A stretch of DNA of 64,000 bases from Liolophura sinensis. Lineage: Eukaryota; Mollusca; Polyplacophora; Chitonida; Chitonidae. Location of the stretch: NCBI RefSeq assembly GCF_032854445.1, contig NC_088295.1, forward strand, positions 26,835,385-26,899,384. The letters run 5' to 3'. Both the position numbers and the translations under genes were made by a program. Of the stretch, positions 12,741-25,305 are shown piece after piece (positions within the stretch are counted from its first letter, which is position 1; each line of letters opens with the position of its first letter). The notes under the pieces were generated by a model, which saw only the letters and a list, made by a program, of their open reading frames with translations, did no database searches and had not been told where the DNA came from.

Positions 12741-15700
12741 ACTAATGAACTGCAGTATAGATTATAGCCTCAATGTTAAAATGTAGCCACATTATTACTG
12801 GTCCGGCACATTCCATAAACGATGCTGTGTAGCAACATCAAAGGCGAAGCGTACAAAGATATTCCCGGGCGTTAAGTACCCTGATCAAGTTATTATCATT
12901 GCACAAAGTCGAAAGATTAAAATCCGCAGGAGGTCATTTGGCGTTCATACAAAAACCAACAATTGTTCACCTTTCTACACATGCACAACACGAAGAATTT
13001 ATGAACTAAGCCCTAAAGGTAATTATAGAACTGTCAAATCTAAATCACCTACAGAACGAAATACTTCCTAATAGACGGGCGGTAAAGGCAAGAGTAAAGC
13101 GTCTCAATAAGAGACGCCTTTGCAATCATTAAACATAACTGATAGCTAACATGGAAGGAATATATAGCGATATCGTATAATGGGGAAGACTGTTAAGATG
13201 CGTGGATTGCTAGTCCTACAAACAGTTTCTCAACGGTATAAAAATTCACAGTCTTAGCACTTTTACATAGAGTAAACATGCTTTAATTTTCTAAACTGAA
13301 TATTTTACATGTGTAAGATGAAAATTTCATGAAGCACATACCGCAAGCAAAACTTCTCTTAACAGAATTTTATTATCTCCGGACTCTTGATAACTAGAGA
13401 AATGAGAAGAGATAGTAATGTATATTTTGATCTAAATTCTGATAAATTTCAATTAAATCACAAAGCTTACCGGCCTAAGTCTCCCAGAACTGACCTACAT
13501 GCCCATCTGGCGAGTAGCGTGTCCCTCTTCTGCTCTGTTCTTCACAAATGCGCTTGTCTACAGCACATTCCACAGCCATCCTAAGAAATCAATCAAGCTT
13601 CTTGCGGAGGGCAGTGCGCGTAGAAAAGTATGGGTTTGAGCGAAGCAAGTGAACCGATGCTTTGGTCCCGGTTAACTGTTGTAGTCAGCGTGCACGTTTA
13701 CATAAGCCCATTCTGAGGTAATCATGTCCCGCCCACAGCTATACACTACCCAGCTTTTGTTTCTAACGAGAATAGGAATCGACCATATACTCTCCACATT
13801 TGGCTAGGCGTTGTCTTGGAGGGCTTTTGCCAACACGGCTCGAAACTTGTCGGTTATATGTTCTGTACGGGAATGTCCTTATCGATTCGTTTTGTTTAAA
13901 ACAATACCCTTGTGTTAGAATTGAGCTTTTAGGGGAGCCCGACTGTGTAATTGCTACTGGAATGGCCACATTTCTTGTCACTATAAAATTAAACAGCTGA
14001 CGGATATTATGTCTGTGTCTCTACCCGAACAGGTTTGCGGCCAGAGGAAGCAGATCACCGTCGCAGTGTTCGTATCCCATCTACATTAGTTGTTATGTTA
14101 AGTCAGAATGGACTAAACTAACAAACCGTTAAAGATTCCTGTGTGAAACTCTCAGGTACGACCATGCCTCTATGGCTTTGAACATTGGATGGCCGGGTCA
14201 TCATAATGCAGTAGAGTATATGGCCCTCTTGTCACAGACACATGTCTGCCTGACGTTGTGATGAAATTGAAGACTCAATCCCCAATCCCCTATCCATGCA
14301 ATTGGGTTTAGTCATTTCTATCCGTCTTTCTCACCGGTTTAACGTACGACGCAAAAGTATATTGAGTGGCATAGCTAGTCGAAAAAATTTGTCTCTGCAT
14401 GGAGGCATCATGTCGTCCTCAGTTCCAAATAAGTCCTTGACATCCGTCGTTAAGAATCCATGACCGTCTTTATAAGGAAATCTGATGAACTCTAGCCATA
14501 TTTATATCCAGCTGCATCTACAAGAAATCGTCATCCTCAAGATAGTCGTAGTTTCTTTTTTCTAAATAAGTAATGTTGAGCACAGCGAAGAGCTCAGTGG
14601 AAATGGAACTGCTGATGGTCTGAAGGTACCAGCGGTAGCATATATGATCGATTTATACCCCACCCATTACAATAGTTGACTTTTATGCCTAAAACTATAC
14701 CTACTATTCTGATTATGAAACCGAATCAATCTGCATTCCATTACTGATGTTCGTGAGCAAAACTATCCACAGCCATCGAAATCAGCAACTCAACTGATCC
14801 AACCCGTTACAATTTACAATTTCTCCACTTAGATATCGCTCTTATAACATCTATCGAAAGCCAAGTATTAAATCACAGTCTTGGGAATACAAATGAATTT
14901 CACGTAAACAAAGACTTCTCTTTCCAAAAAGGGTATTATATGTGAATGACACAGACCAAAGGAACGTTACATGCCACATGCATTTGTGGCAAAAAAATCT
15001 TTTTGGCTGAATATCCACATAACATAAATTTGACATTAATTTTAAAGAAAAGCTTTTCCCTCTAGCACAATACCCTTTCAAACATCTCACCAGTTGTCGA
15101 TAACGCGATGTCAAATGGATATTGAGATTTTTGTGAGAATCATTACTGTGCAAATGATTTCTCTGGACTAAAAGGAAGTCATTTGTTATAAAATGACCGC
15201 AGATTGGCACGACAGAAATTGCAGTCAGAACCTTGACCAAACAAGTGATAGTAAGAATTCCTTGAAAGCAATTAACGACCTTTTACTCTACATTTGCATC
15301 CAGAAACCGCCATTTATATACTGGCACGATATTAAGCCCCTCTCAAACAGAGTTGATTGAAAATGCAGTTCTCCTAATATAAGCTGACAACATTTCTGTA
15401 TGATCGGGATTTTAGCCCGTGGACAAAATGACACTTTGTCGTTGGTGTGATGTATTGATGGCGTTTTAACTACGCAAATCTCTCGTAATCTGTTTCCTGT
15501 TAGAGGTCTGTGACAACTTCCCTTGTTACCATTAACCCTGCTGTCAGAACAGCTGATGGGCCTGTGGGCACCCAATACCAAGACTTTATTACAGCAAATC
15601 TCTCTGGGCAAATTAAGTTAGCAGGGACGACATGCTAGCGATTTTCAATGAGAATGAAAATAGGCGTTCGGAACTGATAGGATGCCCACTTTTTTCATTA

Positions 15701-18700
15701 CAGTTATGAAGTAGTTTATTGCCAAGCCCTAACGAGAGTATAATCTATACAAGCTGTCTTTATCCTAGAGCTTTACTGATAACAAATCTACGTTATTCAG
15801 ATATTTGTCCAATCATTATGGGGCGTATGCGTGATATAAGGGATATTAAAAAAAAACTACGCAGGCTAAATACTCACCATTGTAATCTCTTTACTTTTTT
15901 CTCGGGTAATCCGAGTAGAGCCGATTAGAATGTTACCAGCCCAGCCATTGGCGCCTCTGAAGCGAGATTTCGATGGAATCTCTGATACAAAAATCTAGTG
16001 TACAGATAAATAACAAAGCCCAACTGCTACTATACCTTATATACATTGAACCTGCTCAAGCTATGTAAAGGGAATCAAGCCAACCTCAATTTCTAGTTAA
16101 GTTGCCAAGACGGCTTTTCTTTTCTTAAGAAGCGACCAAATGCAAAATGAGAAACAGACCAAAAGCGTTGTTGTGTGATGTCCTGATATGTCCTTCATAT
16201 TACAAAAGGACATTATATAATACTGAATGGAGAACTAGTACTTTCAACGTTCATTTTAATAAAACTTCACCTAAGTAAGAGAAATCGTTTTCTGGTTAGC
16301 AAATCTCAACTGAAATGCAATCGGTGTTAGTAGGGAACGATTTTGTCTTGATTCTCCTATTAAAAGAAATCGCACTCTTCAACTATAAAATAAATGGACG
16401 ACATGCACACTTACCCATGTTAAATTATCCACGTAGTTAGCCCAACCAGATCTGAGAATGTGCTTCAGTACGAGAGTTCGGATGACTAGAACTCCACTGC
16501 ACAGCACCTGGGCTAGAAGTGTGCATAGATGAACCCAAGCAGAGCGCGCAACGTTTGACAGCCACACATCATTGGCTCTCTCTTCTTACACAACGTTATA
16601 AACGGAACCTCCCTCGCAGGTGTGCTTAGCTCTGAGTCTATTACTCAGACATAAAGTGCTCTCGCGATTGTGGGACTATCTCTTGTAGCTTATGGCAATG
16701 CTTGGAATCTCCGTCGCATTCGACTATCTATAGGCAATTAGTCGTCTGTACCGCTGGGACGAGCCGTCTGTCACATAGCTTCATTTATGGGCGGAGACAT
16801 TTACGGCGCCTACTCAATGTCCGTAGAAGACAGCCATCTGGAGACTACAAAGTAGAGCTGTCAAAGTGGTCACCAGCCAACCCAGCTTCTGAAGATGGTA
16901 AAAGCAGTTTTGCAGGTCTAAATCCATTTTTTCTACTTTTTCTTTATTTTTTGTGCAAGATGGGCTTTGAACAGATATTCTCCACTTTCCAAACAAAAAA
17001 CAACACCTTTAATGTTCGATAATGATTACACCAGGAGTCCATATGTTGTCAGAAACCACACAAGTGTTGTCATCTTTCCTGTTTGCTCGCGTTTAGAAGC
17101 CCATCAGCACATTTTCCTTCCACAGTTTTTGGCAGCCAGTGTTGTAGCAACTGTTAGTCGATGGAAAGAGGATAATGAATACAAAGTAAACAATTTCCAA
17201 TCCATTCTTTGTACAGCAAAAGAATATCTCTTGTGAAACCTTTTTATAACTGTCGGGTGACTTCTGTATCATGAAAACTACATCTTATTTCCTCTTTTCA
17301 GGTTCGATATCTCGAATATCTTAAACATTTTGAGTTTGATTAGATTGCCTAATGGCTGAGTTGATATGAACGTAAATTGCTTTTCTAGATAATGTCTTTT
17401 CGATGCGCATAAAAATAAAAACAGCTGAGCGCAAATAACACCATATCACAACAAAACCAACGCAGTAACGATTATTAGAACCTCTCTCTATACAGAATAT
17501 ACCAAAACGTTATTTGTTGTTTGCCCACGACCAGTGTTGTTATGCGAAACAAGATACACCACCATGTACTGGGAAACAGCATATGATGCTTGTTAGCAAT
17601 ACTGTTTAACATAGATGATAAATGACGGCTACTCGATCGGACCTATTACCTATACCTATTGGTGAAATATAGACGTCGCTAAGCCGTTAAGAACGGGTGT
17701 ATGTTAACCCTAACAGAGGTAACGAGCCTCCAAACACCTGCGCCGCCATCGTACAGCAGGCAGAAGATAATCTTTCATTAGGCTTTGGACGGTATAAACA
17801 ATTCTATAAATGTCCAAACGCATTTGTTACAGATATTTACATCAAAATGACCTCTGGTGTATTTCTAACGGGGTTTACATACACAAACACACACAAAACT
17901 GATTTTAAAATAACCGATCTTTATCACACAAAGCATGGTGTGTGATTGGACATAACGTGTAGCATACAACTTTGATGAGACTATAGTACTAGAATATTTA
18001 AGCATTCTGCATTTATGTTCCAGATGTCTCCAGAAAACGTACATTAAACAGCAATACTAACAGGGATAATTTCGCACAAGTAGGCAGCCCTATTGGGTTT
18101 GAGAGTTACTTAACCAACTCCGGCCATTCTTCTGGGCAAATGTAACGGTTTACTCCGCTTGTCCTGTTGTTACACCACTATTACATTGTCAGACATGCGC
18201 AATTTGACAAACCTTTATTTCTTAAGTAAATGTAGGGTAAAAAAACGCTTCCATGTATGTTACGGCATTACTACAGATTAATAACTGAAAGTTCATCTGA
18301 ATCGGCTAATCGGTTATTACTAATTACACAACACGTTTATGTAGTTCTTTAACCGAATGTGACAAGCGACTGTGTTTTCCAAGAATTTCATGCGCTTTAG
18401 TCCACCATCGGCAAGCTATTATTATTCTGGAAAACTGCATACCTTCTTTTGGGTATAGGCGTACGTATGCATATTCATTACGTGCTGCCGTTTCCTTTAT
18501 TATAGCTTTCCTTTCTCTACTCGCTATGCATGACGACATCTATGCTGCTGCTGCCCCGCGTTCCTGGAAAACGCTTTGGGTCTCATGATATGTCTTAATA
18601 AGACTGTGCAAATTAAAGTTTATGACAAAAAATGCTAAAATCGTGAAAGCCCCCAAAAAGTATTGATTTTGCAAGTCGGGCAAGTAGACAACGAGGCGGT

Positions 18701-19480
18701 CTTTCGAACGTTGTGATCAATGTAAGCGACAAGAGGTTGGAAGTGTACCCAACCGATCTTTTCACGTTATACTCATAAATTATTCAGTTTAATAAAATGA
18801 TCAATTATTAATCTCTTTCACCAGAAATAGTGTTGCACATTAGTTTAAATTACGCTACGGAAACGAAAAACTTCAGCTTTGAGCAGATTAAATTCGTCAC
18901 GTTCACAAAAATACTCGCTGAATGATTTATGATGATTCGTGGCAAACGGTTTTCGTGTGTTTCATAAACATTTGGCCACTGTGCTCCTAATTAATACAAT
19001 GAAAGCATATAAATAATTTCAAGCTAGTTACAAATATGAACATTGTCTTATAATGTAAATATCGAGACCGCATAAAATAGCAACGTCGTGGTGCTGTCAT
19101 AGATCTGTATGGACAGGTTTTGCATGATTTATAACATCATTATATTATAGCGACAAAACATCACGTTGTCATTGTTGTTCTGATTCTAAATATATGACCA
19201 TGCTTTTCCGCATTTTTTTCGTAAATCACGGGATTTCGATTAAGTGGTTTTATCAAAGCAGCTAGTCATTGACAACGCGCATTGTTCGGTTTGCTTGTAG
19301 GTTTGGTGAAGGTTTAACCTCAATTTCAATATCATGTGAATCAATTAACAATGGTGTCTCCTTTAGCTCTCTTCAGGTGTTCAGACATCTTGTTACACTG
19401 AGGCAGCGACGTATCTAGAACGGGACTGGCATACTTGTAAGGCTACCACTATCGGAGAGTAAAGATGAGAAACAACTGGC
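12741..19480. other. Unassigned gene-poor DNA
   Basis: No conserved domain, RNA gene or identifiable transposon was found on either strand. The longest open frames (129 codons at 14851-15240 minus, 107 at 15288-15611 minus, 106 at 16702-17022 plus) have no recognisable motif and biased, low-complexity content. They are probably chance. Confidence 0.4.
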
Positions 19481-19540
19481 TTGTTTAACTCTCAGACCAG
19501 CGATAGGCCTTCATCCAACGTCCAGCGATTCAGGCCAGCG

Positions 19541-19954
19541 ATAGGCCTCTATCCGCCTTCATTGGATTTAAAGGAGTCAACAGATAGACCTGATGGTGCA
19601 TCTTATATGGATCTATATCGGTACACAGACGAACAAGGTCTCCATTCATGCCGCCTTTACGACAAAAGGGATAATTTCAATTTTGATATTGTGAATTATC
19701 CTTATTTGGATAGCAATATACCAAAGGGTCCTGCATATGGCGTATAAATATCTCACCTTGTAGTATTTGACAGATCTTGCGTAGATTGTGATGACTTTAA
19801 TCTGCGTCACAAGGTGTTAGTTCATAAACTAGTTTGTCAAGGATACTCCATCAAACGCCTTCATTCTATGTTTCTCAGATTTTACAATGAGTATAACACT
19901 CTCGTTGGCAGGTATGGACAGAACGTTCAGAATCTCTGGCGATCTGCATCGTGA
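19541..19954 (+). pseudogene. Retroelement reverse transcriptase C-terminal fragment
   Basis: About 137 codons resemble the end of a retroelement reverse transcriptase common in marine invertebrate genomes. Recognisable motifs are LYPPSLDLKEST, then LYDKRDNFNF, NIPKGPAYGV and, after a stop, ISHLV followed by a Lys/Arg/His-rich tail with FLRFYNEY. The TAA at 19745-19747 replaces the aromatic codon expected after AYGV, and the frame resumes to a TGA at 19952-19954. The catalytic YxDD region is missing: homology begins abruptly at about 19541, beside a local duplication containing CAGCGATAGGCCT (near 19498 and 19537). It is a truncated dead copy. I cannot name the element class with certainty. 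Confidence 0.75.
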
Positions 19955-20440
19955 TCTACAACATAAACAGCGCTGTTATCCTTGTGTACAGATCTATGGC
20001 GTACATGGTGTTTAACAATATAGATGGCGTTGGTGTCAGAGTGTAACCGTCTATCTTGTAGACAGCTTTTATACAGACCAGCATGTCATGTGTAACATCA
20101 TAGATGGAGCTTCTTGTAGTATGAGATCCTTACACATTAACGGATTACTTTTGAATCACAATCTGTTCGGGTAAGGTCTGTAACGCTCGTCATTTTCGAA
20201 CTGTATCTAACACCGCTTAACCTGGGGCTAAGTGCCTTAAAGGCAGCCATCCTCATTACATCTCCATGATGCCTTTACCAAGAGCTGCAATCAAAGCTCG
20301 ACTAAGATACCTTATTTAATTGTTATTTCATCTGGAACTCATTCATGGACTACGAATTTGAACTTTGATATGGAATTCATGTCTGGAATATCCACTGTCT
20401 GCCCGGCATCATTGAAAACTGATGACCGCTTCTCCCTAGT

Positions 20441-20588
20441 GTGTTACCAGCTATATTTCCTATTTGTATAATTTCTTACATACCTTTGTCTTTGGCAGCT
20501 AGTGTTAAACGTTGTTTTGGAAATGGATCTTGCGATTATCGACTTGGAACACCCTTTACGGACCACTAATGGTATACGAATGTCGGCT
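20441..20588 (+). pseudogene. Signal-peptide-like sequence family, copy 1
   Basis: Aligns codon by codon with 40208-40365 (+) and 41721-41565 (-). Translation gives a hydrophobic segment resembling a signal peptide, then an RCFGNGSC stretch and DYRLGTP. The initiator position is GTG rather than ATG, and a TAA interrupts the frame near 20571. A CTCCCTAG just upstream resembles a splice acceptor, so it might be an internal exon. It lies about 490 bp beyond the reverse-transcriptase remnant. Function unknown. Confidence 0.5.
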
Positions 20589-20645
20589 TATATTTACACA
20601 AGATCAAACAAAGAAACACGAACACGATGAATAAGGTGAATACAT

Positions 20646-20834
20646 TTAATAATCAGTCCACGTAAATACAGAATCCCCAGTTAAGGTGAATTCCTCAAAT
20701 TGCGGATGACAATTTGATAAGTGGTTTATTCCCCGGAATGTTTCCTCGGAAAGATACACAAAGTCTCTGTCAGGGTAAAGTGGGATGAAATTTACGTAAT
20801 TTAACAACGAGACTATGAGCGATACAAGCTCCAA
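20646..20834 (-). pseudogene. Possible 3' end of a related minus-strand sequence
   Basis: A 62-codon frame ending in SVFTWTDY-stop. About 30 bp at its end match the end of the minus-strand frame at 40561 (NVLRWTGIK-stop). In both loci this end faces a plus-strand signal-peptide-like copy, 60-200 bp away. No repeat array or signal-peptide copy was found upstream of it on the minus strand. It may be a truncated family member or chance. Confidence 0.3.
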
Positions 20835-20961
20835 AATAACGTCTCCAAAAAAAAAAATAGCAAGTGGCGAAACACAAGTTCACAAAGTGCTCTGTACAGA
20901 AAATGGAGTACAAATGACCAATGTCGAATGGCGTGAAAGCCGGTATCTCCAAACCTAGCAA

Positions 20962-22737
20962 AGTCCTTTACAGTGAATAACAGTAAATATGACTGCTTTC
21001 AAATGGACTTGAATAAATAACTGCTCACAAGTGGATTTGAATGACAGACTGCGAGCTTCACAACTGCGTCGCAGTTTATGTTTATAGACTAACGTAAAAG
21101 AAAATTCTGGATGGTTTGATCGTAAACATGTTTACAACACCGATACATAATTCCAGAATGTACACTATTTACAATGACACTAAGTTCATAAACACCGAAG
21201 TCTCGAGAACGCTTGACTGAATTACAGTGCAGGCTTTCACATACACATAGGGGAAAATGTAGGCTCTACACTGACAAAAAAATATAATACAATGTTTAAA
21301 TACGGGGTTTCGCAACATGATACACATTGACAACGTCGTGAAATGGCGGAATAAGGCAAAAAAGCTGTCTCAAATCCTCACATAAATACAGGCAAATAAA
21401 ATATTTCTGTTGTGTTGAACAATTCCCTACTTTCTGTTTCCAGCTGAACAATTTCCTACTTTAATACTCTGCTACATTTTGACTCGAGTGTATAATGTAT
21501 CCAACAGAAAATAAGGTTCTTTTTGATTTTAATGCGACTAGAACAACATCTCAGTGCAATCTACCAAGGTAAAATATCAATAATACCTCAATTTTAGAGG
21601 TTCTTCTCAGATGTACGTCTGTGTCTGAAGGATTCTACTTAGCCTTGTGGAAGTTCGCTCTGTAGTCAAGTCAGTCAGCCTTAAACGATTATAAATTTGT
21701 CGTGTGGTAAGATGACTCATGACAAAGTATGTTTACAGTGAAAACACTCCGTACGAAATCGCCGGTGGGTTATTAAACCTGCAAATGTGATTTCGGCAGA
21801 CATCAATCAAGATGAGATTATTCATTAGCTTTCACTTATTGGTCGCATGAAAGAACATGTTTGTCGAAACTTAGATTTAACTCGAATGGCCAACGAACCA
21901 GATATCATGCGAGCAAGAGACAGAGATTGGAATGGAAGGATCGGTGGAGTGAATGAAAACGGAAAATGGTCCCTGTTAAGTAGGACTCCCTATGCCACAG
22001 GAGTCTTGAAATCTTACAAAAGTTACCATGCATGAAAAGGAAAGAAATTGTGTCACGTGACAAAATAACATATTTATTCACTTGATTACCCTAGAATAGT
22101 TGTCGTATATGGCTGTGAGAAAGGTTTATGAGGTTGTGGGGGTTGGGATTTTGTCCGTTTGGAATCACCATCTCTCGCCAGTTGTCTGACGAACTAAAGA
22201 ACATAAAGTACAAGCGACTGAACTGAAACTGACTTTATAACACGCGATCTCATATTTGATAAGGGATTTTTGTCAACTGCTAAAGACGCCTACAACCTCT
22301 CAGCAGCTGAGGTTGTATGTAATACGTCGAAAGCAACTGTAATCATTATGATGAAAACTTAGCAATATAGATTTGATTTCAGACACTGAAACAGTGTATA
22401 TACCGGCTCTAATGACACGATTCCAGATGTCCCACAGCGCTACCAACTGAGCAGGTGAATACTTATTCACTGCGTTTAAGGGGATTCCACCAAGCAAACT
22501 CTTCTCATCTGGCTTGGAAGCTCGTTTAGTGGAGCACTTGCAACTGGACACACGAAGTCTTCAGTTCGAGCTTCACTGAAGAGAATATCCACTGGTCTCG
22601 AAGCAGTTGTTTCAAGATCTAAATTGGCAGCTAAATGTAGTATGCATTTAATTTGATATCGTATCTGTTTATCTTAGCTTAACCATTCGCTGAGGGTTTG
22701 GCTGGTTCTCATCTGGGATTTTTCTTCCTATTCACAA
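20962..22737. other. Unassigned DNA
   Basis: No gene, RNA or clear repeat recognised. Open frames are below 85 codons and without motifs. Confidence 0.4.
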
Positions 22738-22894
22738 ACTGGCTTCCTTTCCACGTGGGAAGAGAAGTCTGTAATATGAGAACGATGTTAAGTTTCCCCT
22801 AATCTCAGCCCGGTTTCTTTCGGCCATAATGCTGACAGAAGTGGTACAAGCGAAAAATTCTTGAGTACAGCGTAAACTATTAAAGTAAATAAAT
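22738..22894 (+). mobile_element. Degenerate SINE, core and tail
   Basis: Recognisable by CCACGTGGGAAG, GCCCGGTTTC, CATAATGCTG, TTCTTGAGTACAGCGTAAA and a short AAATAAAT tail. These match the better preserved copies at 23562 and 36380 in the same order. The tRNA-like head is not recognisable and the core is heavily mutated, so this is an old insertion. Confidence 0.7.
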
Positions 22895-23549
22895 CTTATT
22901 CACGGGACTTTTTTGAAAATACAAAGCTGTCCTGCATAAGTGGGCTTGTTTTTACAAGTAAACTCAAGTGTAATTAGTATTTAGTGTATGAAACAATTAC
23001 GTTTTTGTCTCCTTGATTTATGCAAGGGTTGGCAAAAACACACGACAACTTTAAAATCATTGTTAACTATGTAGTACCCAATTCTTAACTTCAGGAGATG
23101 CTAAATTTTAAAACTAATAAATAAATCACCTCTAAATCTGTTTTATAGTGAAAGGAAGAAGACAAATGTGTTAAGAAAAAGTTTTGCAAACAGGCACTTG
23201 AAACAGATTTTTCTAACGGTAAATATAAAATGAGAATTTTGCTGAAGGAGGATAGAATGATGTTAAAATGAATAATATTCATGTTTAAACCTGCTCGGCT
23301 AGGAGAATTGATTGCTAATAATGGAGGAAGAAAGCCTGTTTGATTGATTGATTGTTTTTAATGTTGTACCTGACTACAAGGACTATTACACATTGGAGAC
23401 ATTTTCCAGGAATTAAAGAATCCTTGCTGACTACACTCATTTCAACCTTAAGCATTTTGTTTAATAAGTGTATTTCTAAATTACATGCGCAATCTATTGC
23501 TCCCGAAGATGGCTTTGACGAAGAGATATATGTTGATATGAAGTGAACT

Positions 23550-23817
23550 TTAAGCCAAGTTGAGGGGCCTCCATGGCTCATTTGGTTAACGCGCTAGCGT
23601 TATCCTGGAGCCTCTCACCAATGCGGTCGCTGCGAGTTCAAGTCTCCGGCCGTAAGTGGGAAGGTCTTCCAGCAACCTGCGGATGGTCGTGGGTTTTCCC
23701 CGGGCTCTGCCCGGTTTCCACCCACAATAATTCTGGCCGCCGTCGTATAAGTAAAATATTCTTGAGTACGGGGTAAAACACCAATCAAATAAATAAATAA
23801 ATAAATTAAGCCAAGTT
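23550..23817 (+). mobile_element. tRNA-derived SINE with 12-bp target duplication
   Basis: The full-length element begins near 23562 with a tRNA-like head: an A-box-like TGGCTCATTTGGTTAACG and a B-box-like GAGTTCAAGTC. The conserved core runs from GGAAGGTCTTCCAGC to GCCGCCGTCGTATAAG. The tail is TTCTTGAGTACGGGGTAAAACACC followed by (AAAT)n. TTAAGCCAAGTT flanks it perfectly at 23550-23561 and 23806-23817. The head should provide an internal RNA polymerase III promoter, and mobility would depend on LINE machinery supplied elsewhere. The core resembles widely shared metazoan SINE core domains. I do not assign a database name. Confidence 0.93.
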
Positions 23818-24957
23818 AAGCTGACAGCTAACCTTGACAAGCATTTTCTATGTCGGTGAACTTGAGATACGCCTCTTTCTTTCAGATAATTTCCTATAGT
23901 CTACTATATTTCCATCAGCATTTTTTAAGCTTGTCCAGGCAGGTACACACTGAAGTGTGGGTTAGTTCATGTAATAAAAGCTGCAAGATCCTGGAATTAG
24001 CGCAGCCATTACTATGGTGCCGCGAACTTTAGCGGCGTGTCGTCTGCCACATAAGTGATCTAATAAAGAAATTCCTTCTAGATCTACAACCGGCCAAGGG
24101 AAGCAATTAAAGAGGCTGAAATTTGTTTACGGTACATGGAATCGAATTGCAGGTATTTTCTGTGTGGCTGTAGGCTGTGAATAAAGTCTTCTACTGCGCT
24201 AATTGGACTACAGTACAAACAGAACAGCATGAGGGCCTCTTTGACCGAATGTCGGAGCCTTATTAGGCGACGGGGAATCTGTCTCTCTTAAGACCACTGA
24301 AAGGTCCTAACTCCCATGCAGGTCTATGAAAAGGTTACTCTGGAATCAAAGTGCCATCCACATGACACAGACTACATTTGGGGTTTTATTTTAAAATAGG
24401 AGGACACATCGAACACTTAATTTATTCACGATTCTAAATCCATAAATGTACCTTATTTTATGTTTTTTAGCCAGACCATATAACACTTGACGTCACAAGC
24501 GGTGTAGGCCTAGATAGAATGAAATACCACTCGTTCGATCAGAAAGCGCTGAAGTCGCATTTTATAACCGAAATAAACCCATTACAAGAAGGCCATTTGA
24601 AGCAAAAACAATAAATATGCGAAAATTCATGCTGGTTTTACATTTCTAAAAGCGATGCCAGTGGCACTTTAAGGGAGAATTGATGAAAACACACCTAATA
24701 ACTAATGAGTGGAGAGAGAGAAAGACAACGTGTTAAAATGTACTTTTGAGATTGTGATAATGGCCGGAAAGACTTGCCTTTACATGTTAACTTTCATGGT
24801 TTAGTTTTACAAAACTAGACTTTTTTTACTCGAGGGACTGGAATTAGCATGGAGCCAGAAGTTGCTTGTGTGGAAACCTATCTTGTTCTTTATACATTTT
24901 CAGTAGGGCAATCTGTAATGGCACTACAGTTTAGGACTTGATGTGGCAGAACCTAAC

Positions 24958-25305
24958 ATGCCCCGATGGCTCACTTAGTCCGGTTCGAGAGCGGTAGATC
25001 CAAGGTCAATCCTGGGTCGGGTCACACCTATGACTTTAAAAGAGGCAGTTGAAGCTTCCTCGCTTGCGTTCAGTATTTAGGGAAGTGCAACGACTGGTTG
25101 ACCCGTATCAGTACAATGGTTCGGGTGGGGCTGCTTACGTCTAATCGGTTAGTCGTCTCAGTGAAGCAGCACGAGATAAAAGGGCGGTGGAAATCCGTCC
25201 TGCAACAAGGAGGCACATTACATGCACTCTAAAGATTCATTCGTCGTCATATGACTAAAAAAATGTTAAGTACGACGTTAAACCCGAAGCACTCACTCAC
25301 TCCTG
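24958..25305 (+). mobile_element. Second SINE family, (ACTC)n tail
   Basis: Starts CCCCGATGGCTCACTTAGT, resembling a tRNA A box, with a B-box-like GGTCAATCC. The body includes AAAAGGGCGGTGGAAATCCG, CAACAAGGAGGCACATTACA and ATGACTAAAAAAATGTTAAG, and the end is ACGACGTTAAACCC...CACTCACTCACTC. This is a different family from the AAAT-tailed SINEs in the window. I know similar ACTC-tailed repeats from mollusc sequences. No clear target duplication was seen. Confidence 0.8.

Noticed and set aside
14851-15240. 129-codon minus-strand frame
   Set aside because: No motif, no splice support and biased composition. Such lengths occur by chance in a window of this size.
23562-23640. tRNA gene
   Set aside because: The tRNA-like A and B boxes belong to the head of a SINE with a target duplication. 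No complete cloverleaf is evident.
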